Below are positions 25,858-32,628 of a DNA stretch of 53,641 bases, in pieces. The notes below the pieces were generated by a model that was given only the letters and a program-made list of their open reading frames with translations, was not told the origin of the DNA and ran no database searches. The stretch lies in contig PXBF01000163.1 of the NCBI GenBank assembly GCA_003567005.1, positions 1-53,641 of the forward strand, in the 5' to 3' direction. The first letter of the stretch is position 1; each line of letters starts with the position of its first letter. The DNA is from PVC group bacterium. GTDB taxonomy: Bacteria > Verrucomicrobiota > Kiritimatiellia > UBA8416. The translations under genes were made by a program, and so were the position numbers.

Positions 25858-25959
25858 AGTCCCTAACCTGTACCTTGATTTTGCAACACAAGTTCTTGTG
25901 GTTTTGTTTTTTTTGCCAACACAATATGCTCGAACTATTCGGAACACGATTAAGGGCGA

Positions 25960-25982
25960 TCCCGACCTCTTGAGAGTCGGGA
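25960..25982. other. Perfect 7-base-pair hairpin
   Basis: TCCCGAC (25960-25966) and GTCGGGA (25976-25982) enclose a 9-base loop. No T tract follows on either strand, so a terminator is not supported. Confidence 0.4.
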
Positions 25983-26084
25983 CGGATTACCGTGATAGGT
26001 ATAAGTGTGGGCTGAAGTGTAGGTTTACGTGTGTTGGATAAGCATGCAGATACCGGCTATTGTGAGAGATATCATTCGGGGGGG

Positions 26085-26251
26085 TGTCCTGATAGTATAA
26101 TGATGATTTCTAAAGATTGTAATCGTTCTTTTGGTATTGAGCGTGTCAGACTACGCAGTACTTTCTGTTTGCGCGTTGTTTTTTTGCAGTCAGGCGATAG
26201 GGCGTCTGGTCTGGTGCAATGGGGGATATGCAACTAGGAGAAGGAGCCGAT
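26085..26251 (+). promoter_or_regulatory. Shared promoter and leader, copy 2
   Basis: TGTCCTGATAG then TATAAT at 26096-26101, GATTTCTAAAG, ATTGTAATCGTTC and a leader almost identical to 21134-21299, including the TCAGGCG hairpin (one wobble pair) and AAGGAG before the ATG. The sequence upstream of 26085 does not align, so this marks the left edge of the duplicated unit. Confidence 0.7.
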
Positions 26252-28060
26252 ATGGCTACTCGGAATTCTGTATTACGAGCCGCCGCTGTGTTGGGGGCTG
26301 TTTTATTTTGGGTGGGCGTGGCCCGTGCAGAGCCATTGATCAACATCAATTTCAATTCCTGGACCCCAACACATGGAGATCCGGGGCCTGGGATTGAGGC
26401 GGAGAGCGAGTTGGTAGGTCCTGGTGGTGGACTGGGCACGACTTGGAACCAGTACGCTGCTCCTTCAACCTCTGGCATCGTGTTGGATTCCACTGGGGCA
26501 GATACAGACATCGAGGTCGCCACGAATTTTACGGAAGGCCGCTACTACGATTCGATAGGAAGTATGGAGTTGGCGATCTTGCGGAGCAGTCTCAGAGATT
26601 TTGGTCGTGAAGCGTCTCGTACGGTTACGATTACGGGTTTGGAGCCCAGCACGCATTATCATGTCTGGCTTCCCATGTACCAACGTTTTCCAAACGCTGT
26701 TATAGCAGAGCGCACGAGAGGGACCTGGAGCACATCGAACCCGACGACAGCTCCAAGTCCGCAGGTTATAGATGGCACCGAAGGCGACATGGAATACTCA
26801 ACGTTTGTGGCGGGTGTTAACTATTTGTTTTTTTCACATGTGTTGTCGAGCCCCGATGGTTCCATTGTGTTTAATGGCCAGGGGGCACCGGGGGATGAGG
26901 ACTCTCCTGATGGTTACCGGATCCATTTGAGCGGCCTGCAACTTTTAGAGAGTGGCGCACCGCTTGGTGGGCCTGTGAGCCCGACAGCGTCAACCGTAGA
27001 AGCCTCGCCTTCAGAGATTCTGGCGAATGGTATTGCAACATCGACCATTACCGTGACACTACTGGACGAGAATCAGATCCCAATCGCCGGGAAGGATGTG
27101 ACATTAGCGAATACGGCTGGTCCGCAGCAAGCTACGATTACACCGGCGACAGCCGTTACGACGGATTTATCGGGCATGGCTACTTTTGCGGTCAGCTCGA
27201 CCACAGTCGGGACGGAGGTTTTTACGGCGACGAATGTAACCGATGACAACATGGTAATCACGCAGACTGCCGCTGTGGAATTCATGGTGCCGAGGGGGCT
27301 TTTCAGTGTGAACATCTTTGGTTACGGACGGCAGAATGAAGGCGACCCTTGGTTGGAAGAAGAGGTGCGTTCGACGGTTCGCATGGACGGTGTGAAAGAG
27401 GGTGGCATCTGGAGCACGACGGCATGGGATGATATTGGGCCTTCAGGTTTTCCCGGCACGGGTACGACTCCGATGGTTCAGACGATTACGGCCGAAAATG
27501 GGGCGCAAGCCACATTAACGGTCACGCGCGGCCGGCATGGTGGGGGCTCGGTTTATCGAGGGACTTCTGCGCGTGCGCCAGAGACGTGGGACGACGGGAA
27601 TGCAAGCATGCAGGAAGGGCACCTTGTAGGCACGTTTCATCCTGACGAAGGGGACTGGCGGGTGAAATTCGAGATTTCGGATATTCCTTTTGCGCATTAT
27701 GAGGCTGTATTCTACTTTGGTCACAATGAAGCGCAGTGGAGATGGAATGCAGACGTCGGCGGAACGGCCAATATGCGATTCAACGAGCAGATCGACAGTG
27801 ATCCCGAGGGGGAGACCGGTGGAATACAGTTCGTGATTTCTTATCATCCTACCACCGGCGCGCGAGCTGAGCCGGCAGGCCACCTTCGCCCGATTGAAGA
27901 ACAGGGTGATATAGGGAATTATTTTGTGATCACGGACTTAAGTGGCCCCGTATTTCGCGGTGAGATATGGGGAGAGAGCCGGAACCACGCGGGACCAAGC
28001 GGTTTCCAGATTCAGGAGGTGGTGCTGCCGCCCAGTTGCACGGTAATCATCATTCGTTAA
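26252..28060 (+). CDS. Secreted protein A2: duplicate of A1
   Basis: Exported protein of 602 residues with the same plan as A1: signal peptide, IN-NF/WN domain (ININFNSWTPTHGDPGPG...LGTTWNQYAAPS), group 1 Ig-like domain (STITVTLLDENQIPIAGKDVTLANTAG), and SVN/WN domain from about 350 (LFSVNIFGYGRQNEGDPWLEEEVRSTVRMDGVKEGG...SGFQIQEVVLPP). The signal peptide and the last 250 residues are nearly the same as in A1; the first domain has diverged, and its opening is closer to that of the 14594 protein. ATG 26252 follows AAGGAGCCGAT. Its partner esterase is missing: the DNA behind it joins an A-B spacer directly to the last 25 bases of a B gene. Confidence 0.82.
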   Translation: MATRNSVLRAAAVLGAVLFWVGVARAEPLININFNSWTPTHGDPGPGIEAESELVGPGGGLGTTWNQYAAPSTSGIVLDSTGADTDIEVATNFTEGRYYDSIGSMELAILRSSLRDFGREASRTVTITGLEPSTHYHVWLPMYQRFPNAVIAERTRGTWSTSNPTTAPSPQVIDGTEGDMEYSTFVAGVNYLFFSHVLSSPDGSIVFNGQGAPGDEDSPDGYRIHLSGLQLLESGAPLGGPVSPTASTVEASPSEILANGIATSTITVTLLDENQIPIAGKDVTLANTAGPQQATITPATAVTTDLSGMATFAVSSTTVGTEVFTATNVTDDNMVITQTAAVEFMVPRGLFSVNIFGYGRQNEGDPWLEEEVRSTVRMDGVKEGGIWSTTAWDDIGPSGFPGTGTTPMVQTITAENGAQATLTVTRGRHGGGSVYRGTSARAPETWDDGNASMQEGHLVGTFHPDEGDWRVKFEISDIPFAHYEAVFYFGHNEAQWRWNADVGGTANMRFNEQIDSDPEGETGGIQFVISYHPTTGARAEPAGHLRPIEEQGDIGNYFVITDLSGPVFRGEIWGESRNHAGPSGFQIQEVVLPPSCTVIIIR

Positions 28061-28081
28061 TGGTTTGATGGGTTTGGCGTT

Positions 28082-28160
28082 ACGGGGTCGGGATGGTGCA
28101 GATGCTCGAGCGGTGAGGTGGTGTTTGAGATAAAGGCCGAGGCTAGACTGTAGCTTCATC
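28082..28160 (+). pseudogene. Remnant of a second esterase B2 (deletion scar)
   Basis: ACGGGGTCGGGAT matches the terminator arm behind A1 (23137-23149). It runs straight into TGGTGCAGATGCTCGAGCGG and TGAGG, which is the final coding stretch and stop of B1 (25563-25587), and continues with the B1 3' flank. Both parents contain GGGTCGGG at the junction, so a deletion between short direct repeats removed almost the whole of B2. Confidence 0.8.
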
Positions 28161-28549
28161 GTTAGCACACTTACTCGCCTGCACTTAATCCCCTACACTT
28201 ACTCGATATCATGAGCACTGACTTTCGAATAAGTGTAAGCGAGTAAGTGTGTCGGATTAAGTGTAACGAGTTTCTCCCTCGCATGATCTTGGGCCCAAGT
28301 GCCTGTTAACTTCATTATCTGTTTCCGCTAGCACCACATTATCGTTCCTTTTCGGGGTAAGGATTACGGGCGACGATTACGGGTTACCGTGATAGGTATA
28401 AGAGATGGCTGAAGCGAGAGGAGTAGGTGTAAAAGGAGTAAGAGTGTGGTTAAGAGTAGGCTTTAGGTGTGTTGGGGAGGCGTGAAAATTACTAGGTGCA
28501 GCGGATGACGATGATTTGTAGGCAGGATAACAGGAAAGAGGGGAAAGAG
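28161..28549. other. Non-coding spacer before P1
   Basis: No gene supported. It contains the large inverted repeat at 28182-28263, then DNA matching the spacer behind B1 (GATTACGGGTTACCGTGATAGGTATAAG near 28370-28410). A run of degenerate GAGTAAG/GTGTAGG units follows to about 28480, and finally the P1 ribosome-binding site. No clear promoter was found. Confidence 0.5.
28182..28263. repeat. Large imperfect hairpin with repeated arms
   Basis: CACTTAATCC (28182-28191) pairs with GGATTAAGTG (28254-28263), and ACACTTACTCG (28195-28205) pairs with CGAGTAAGTGT (28240-28250); one 3-base internal loop separates the arms. The 34-base loop holds another copy, CGAATAAGTGT (28226-28236), and CACACTTACTCG recurs at 28166-28177. 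It resembles a MITE or REP-like extragenic element. Confidence 0.7.
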
Positions 28550-31500
28550 ATGATACGGAATGTGGGCATGATGGTATGCGTGATGCTGATCGGTTCTGCT
28601 GTTGCAGATGCTGCGTCCTTGCGGTTTAGCCGGCATTTTGGTGATGGCATGGTTTTGCAACGGGATCAACCCGTGACAATACGCGGCATTGCCATTCCGG
28701 AGCAAGAAGTGGTTGTCCGTTTTGGGGCGCAAGAGCAGCGTGCAATGGCTGGCGCGCAGGGGGACTGGGAGGTGACCCTTGATCCGATGGCGGCAGACCG
28801 TACCGGCCAGGCATTGATCGGCCAGGTTGTCGGGGTTGATACGGATCCTGTCGTGTTGCAGGATGTTGTGGTAGGCGATGTTTTTCTGGTGGGGCGGCAG
28901 ACTACCATTGATATATCGCTGGGTCGTGATGCGGAAGGGCGTGCCACGGCTGCCGCGCATCCGATCAATCCATATTTTCGGGCCATTTCCATTCAAACGA
29001 TTCCATCAGGAGAACCGCAGTCTGACTTAGCGCGGGACGCGACGACAGGCTGGGGTATTGTGGATGCGGATATGGCTGCGCGCTTGTCTGCAGCAGCCTA
29101 TCATCTTGGTCAAAAGCTTATAGCGGCTGTCGATGTGCCCATTGGTATTATGGATGTAAATCTGGGGCCGCATTTTCCGGTTGCCTGGCTGAGCCGGGAC
29201 CAATTTTTGCGGACGGGCGATTACTTTGATGCGGACCAATTTGCAAGTCTTGATATCGAGCATCATGTGGAGCATAACGAGGAGCGGTATCTCCAATATA
29301 CCAGTGGCGAAAAGCAGGCAGAATGGGACGAGCGCCACGAGGTTGCCGCTGCGCGTGCTGCTGATATGGGCCTTCCCGCGCCCACCCGGTTTGTGGCAAC
29401 GAATCCTGTCCAAGATCCGCATTATCCGGCGGCGGGTTATCATGCGGTTCTGCATCCATTGCGCGGATTGGCCTTGAAAGGGCTGTTGTTGCAGCAAGGA
29501 AATGACTATCCGTACCTCATGTATGAGCGCCTGGTGCGAGATGGTACGATACTGGATCGTGCTGCGCTGGGGTTGGCTTGGCGCGAGACCAATACCCTGC
29601 GCCGGCGTGGCATTTTGTTGCAACCGGTGACGACGCCGCGTCTGGTGCCGGCATGGCGGGCAGCCTTGGGGAATGCCCGTTTGCCCGTGGGGCTGATTGT
29701 GCCGTCGGGATCCGAGCTGGCAACAGCGGCCATTTTGCGTGGCGAGATGCGTGAGTTGCAGCGTCGCGTTGCAGACGAACATGATGCTGTCGGTTTGATT
29801 ATGCCGGGGATGGAGAGCATTCCATTCAGTGCGCAGCCTGCCGATGAGGAGCTGTTGGCAGCGCGGAGTTTTCGCTGGTTGCTGCACGAAGTCTATGGGC
29901 AGGATGCGGTGATTGCGAGTGGTCCGCGGTTGGAGCGCCTGGAGACTGCATATGCCACGGCACAGCTATTTTTTCAGCCCGGCACAGCCGATGGTTTGTC
30001 GGCTCTGCCGGGGGGGCTCGATTTGTTCGAGGCTGCCGGGGCGGATGGTATTTTTCATCCTGCGGAGGCGCGGATAGATGGGGAGACGGTGCGGATTGAG
30101 AGTGATCACGTAAATCGAATTGTGCATGTGCGTTACAACTGGGGTGGCAACCCTTCTCCTGGTTTGGTGAATGCAGCCGATTTGCCAGCGATTCCGTTTC
30201 GCACGGACATGCATCGGTACCCGGAGGCGGTCATGCATACGGAGGATGATTTGCCCATGGAGTACACGACACCCGCCAGCGAATGGGAAGATGGCGATGT
30301 GGCCATTATCAGTGGTTCGTTGGATGCACGGAATTGGACGACTGGTGAAGGATGGCTGGGGGCGACGGGCCTGCGTGTCGGGCCCTTTGGTCCGAATATG
30401 AGTGTACTGCAGGTTTTGCCGGATTCTCCCGCGGAAGGAAAGATTTTTCCGGGCGATTTGATTTATGCGGTGAATGACAGGCTTTTGGGTGATGATCCTC
30501 TTCGGAGGGTATCGTATGCCTTGACGCAAGCGGAGAGTGAAGCGGGTGGGGGTGTGATTCGTTTTGGGTTGCGGCGTGCGGGGCGCAATCAGACGGTTGC
30601 CTTGGAGCTTGAAGTATTGGGGACCTATAGTCCGACGGCACCCTATGACTGTCCGAAGACGGACCGGATTGTTGCCAATCTCGAAGCCTTTCTTGCGGCG
30701 CGCGATGGAGAGATCCCGAATCGGGGCGGACCGGGAGGCTTTCTGGGAACGGATGCACTCTTTTTATTAGCTGCGGGAACCCCGGAACACCAAGGGTTGG
30801 TACGACGCGTGATCTATGCGCGGATGGCAGCGGTAGATCTTGATACGCCGATCGACCCGATGCAACCCAACCATCCGCAAGGGTGGTTTCTCGGAGCCAA
30901 TGCCTTGCTGGCATCCGAATATTATCTGGCGACGGGTGATCGCAATGTCCTGCCTTACTTGGCGTGGTGGTGCGATTACCTTGCGATGGCACAGGTAAAG
31001 GAAGAGGAATATACCCTTGCGGGGCCGCCTGCCTTACCGGGGCAAGCGGGTGGTTGGCGACACAACTGGCATGGCGGACAGCATTACGGTTTGCTTCCTG
31101 CCATTGGATTGCCTGCCATGTTGGGATTGCATCTTGCTCGCGAGGCAGGCGTAGATATCGACGAGAAAGCGTATGATCGGGGTATTGCGTTTTTGCGTCA
31201 TAATGGTGTTGAGGTAGGGTCGGTCTTCTATGGGTGGCAGTCCGAGCCGGTCACAACGCCCACATATTTTACGCCAGCCGATTTGAAAGCGGGTATGCTT
31301 TCGAGCAATAATGGTGCGATTTCGATGGCAGCCATTCTTTTTGACCTGAAGGGTGAAGAGCGCGTGGCGCATCTTTGTTCGTTTATTTCCACGTTTGCGT
31401 ACAATAACACGCATATTGCGCATGGTGGCAATTTCTGGTCCAATTTCTGGACGCCGTTGGGTGCGAATATGCATGGGCGTGATGCCTTTATTCACTTCAT

Positions 31501-32617
31501 GCAGGGGCATCGTTGGTACCGTGAGCTCAATCGCTTGTCAAATCACAGTTACTATCAAGGGAATACCGCCACGGTTGGAGCCGGCCAGATGCTGGCCTTG
31601 TTGGTGCCACGTCAACGGTTGCGGATTCTCGGTGCGCCGGCATCGGTTTTCAGTGCCAATCCGGTTGCCGTGTTGGAGCCGGCGCTCGAGGCGTATTACC
31701 AACGCGATTATCGTGTTGCCTTGGAACGGGCAGAGGCGGTATTGGCGGATGGTTCGCTTTCGGTGCATGCACGCACGCAGGCGCGTCAGCTTCGCGATGC
31801 TGCACGCGATATGCAGGCGAGTATTGCGCATGACCTGGACAAAGTCGAGGGGTTGCTTGCTGCGGGGAAATGGTATGAAGCGCGTCTTGACTTGCCGCAG
31901 CTGGAGGGTGTGATGGCCGCTGATGACCCGCGGCTGCAAGCCGTGCAGGATCGGCTTGCCGATCCGGCTGCGGAGTCGGTCCTTGCAGCGGACCGCACGC
32001 GTTATGAAGCGCATCAACGCGCCTTGCGTTTCACCTCGGATCCTCCTTCGGCGGATGCCGAGGAAGAAGAGCGCTGGCGTCCGCTTCTAACCGAGTTGGC
32101 ATTAGATGGCAACACGCGTGCGGCGGACAAGGATGCCGCTGGCGAAGCAACGGCCTGGCGTCTGCGTATTCTCGAGGGGATGTCGCAGGCACCTGCGGAT
32201 TGGTTCGAGCCTGCATATGATGATAGCGATTGGATGGAAACGGAGTTGCCTATCTCGTGGCATATCAACCACACCGCATTGGCACGGGCCACATTTGATG
32301 TTGAAGACAAGGATGCACTGGAAGCATTGCGGTTACGGATGTGGGTTTTCCGTCAGCAAGATATTGCGATTTATCTCAATGGGACGCTGATTGCCAAGGT
32401 CAACCAGGCTTCTAATAATCAGTGGTTAGAGCATCCGCTAACGGATGGAGCCCTGGCGGCCTTGCGTAACGGCAAGAATACGGTTGCGGTTACCACCCGC
32501 AACAACTGGCGCTGGGGAACATACTTCCGGCATTACGAGACAGATTTTGACAGCAGTGTGTTAAATGGTGGTGTTTCGGTATTGATTGACGGTAAAGCGG
32601 CTGCAGCATCGCAATGA
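28550..32617 (+). CDS. P1: exported pseudo-acetylesterase with PDZ, DUF6288-like toroid and jelly-roll domains
   Basis: Exported protein of 1355 residues. Signal peptide 1-22. Residues about 24-545 follow sialate O-acetylesterase from end to end: LRFSRHFGDGMVLQRDQPV, the QDVVVGDVFLVGRQTTI site, the YHAVLHPLRGLALKGLLLQQG block and RYNWGGNPSPGLVNAADLPA. The catalytic residues are replaced: Ser by T118 (GQSNM is here RQTTI), Asp by S427 and His by Q429 (SAQPADE for DIHPxDK). A PDZ domain (about 600-705, SPAEGKIFPGDLIYAVNDR) follows. Next is a helical toroid (about 720-1040) with GGNFWSNFWTPLGAN that I associate with DUF6288, a helical linker, and a galactose-binding-like jelly-roll (1230-1350). 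ATG 28550 follows GAGGGGAAAGAG. Q1 begins 11 bases downstream. A catalytically dead glycan-binding module is inferred. Confidence 0.8.
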   Translation: MIRNVGMMVCVMLIGSAVADAASLRFSRHFGDGMVLQRDQPVTIRGIAIPEQEVVVRFGAQEQRAMAGAQGDWEVTLDPMAADRTGQALIGQVVGVDTDPVVLQDVVVGDVFLVGRQTTIDISLGRDAEGRATAAAHPINPYFRAISIQTIPSGEPQSDLARDATTGWGIVDADMAARLSAAAYHLGQKLIAAVDVPIGIMDVNLGPHFPVAWLSRDQFLRTGDYFDADQFASLDIEHHVEHNEERYLQYTSGEKQAEWDERHEVAAARAADMGLPAPTRFVATNPVQDPHYPAAGYHAVLHPLRGLALKGLLLQQGNDYPYLMYERLVRDGTILDRAALGLAWRETNTLRRRGILLQPVTTPRLVPAWRAALGNARLPVGLIVPSGSELATAAILRGEMRELQRRVADEHDAVGLIMPGMESIPFSAQPADEELLAARSFRWLLHEVYGQDAVIASGPRLERLETAYATAQLFFQPGTADGLSALPGGLDLFEAAGADGIFHPAEARIDGETVRIESDHVNRIVHVRYNWGGNPSPGLVNAADLPAIPFRTDMHRYPEAVMHTEDDLPMEYTTPASEWEDGDVAIISGSLDARNWTTGEGWLGATGLRVGPFGPNMSVLQVLPDSPAEGKIFPGDLIYAVNDRLLGDDPLRRVSYALTQAESEAGGGVIRFGLRRAGRNQTVALELEVLGTYSPTAPYDCPKTDRIVANLEAFLAARDGEIPNRGGPGGFLGTDALFLLAAGTPEHQGLVRRVIYARMAAVDLDTPIDPMQPNHPQGWFLGANALLASEYYLATGDRNVLPYLAWWCDYLAMAQVKEEEYTLAGPPALPGQAGGWRHNWHGGQHYGLLPAIGLPAMLGLHLAREAGVDIDEKAYDRGIAFLRHNGVEVGSVFYGWQSEPVTTPTYFTPADLKAGMLSSNNGAISMAAILFDLKGEERVAHLCSFISTFAYNNTHIAHGGNFWSNFWTPLGANMHGRDAFIHFMQGHRWYRELNRLSNHSYYQGNTATVGAGQMLALLVPRQRLRILGAPASVFSANPVAVLEPALEAYYQRDYRVALERAEAVLADGSLSVHARTQARQLRDAARDMQASIAHDLDKVEGLLAAGKWYEARLDLPQLEGVMAADDPRLQAVQDRLADPAAESVLAADRTRYEAHQRALRFTSDPPSADAEEEERWRPLLTELALDGNTRAADKDAAGEATAWRLRILEGMSQAPADWFEPAYDDSDWMETELPISWHINHTALARATFDVEDKDALEALRLRMWVFRQQDIAIYLNGTLIAKVNQASNNQWLEHPLTDGALAALRNGKNTVAVTTRNNWRWGTYFRHYETDFDSSVLNGGVSVLIDGKAAAASQ

Positions 32618-32628
32618 GGAGGTGTATG

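Larger units (their letters stand above)
25587..26084. other. Non-coding spacer after B1
   Basis: No gene supported. The first 50 bases match 28109-28160 in the duplicate unit. A GC-rich stretch at about 25635-25860 is absent from that unit and contains the palindrome CCGGCTCGCCGG and the dispersed repeat. Then comes a 7-base-pair hairpin (25960-25982) and a segment with GGATTACCGTGATAGGTATAAG that again matches the duplicate spacer near 28380. Confidence 0.55.

Noticed and set aside
25632..25973. 113-codon open frame in the spacer after B1
   Set aside because: It starts at a TTG without a ribosome-binding site and reads through the GC-rich repeat-like segment and the dispersed repeat.
28166..28263. 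CRISPR array
   Set aside because: The repeated words are short, occur in both orientations and lack spacers of constant length; no cas gene is near.
29027..29887. 286-codon open frame antisense to P1, and similar antisense frames in P2 and Q2
   Set aside because: The sense frames carry signal peptides and recognisable domains; the antisense translations are basic and low-complexity.
28550..30180. P1 (and P2) as active sialate acetylesterases
   Set aside because: The overall family match is good, but the Ser, Asp and His positions are Thr, Ser and Gln in both proteins.
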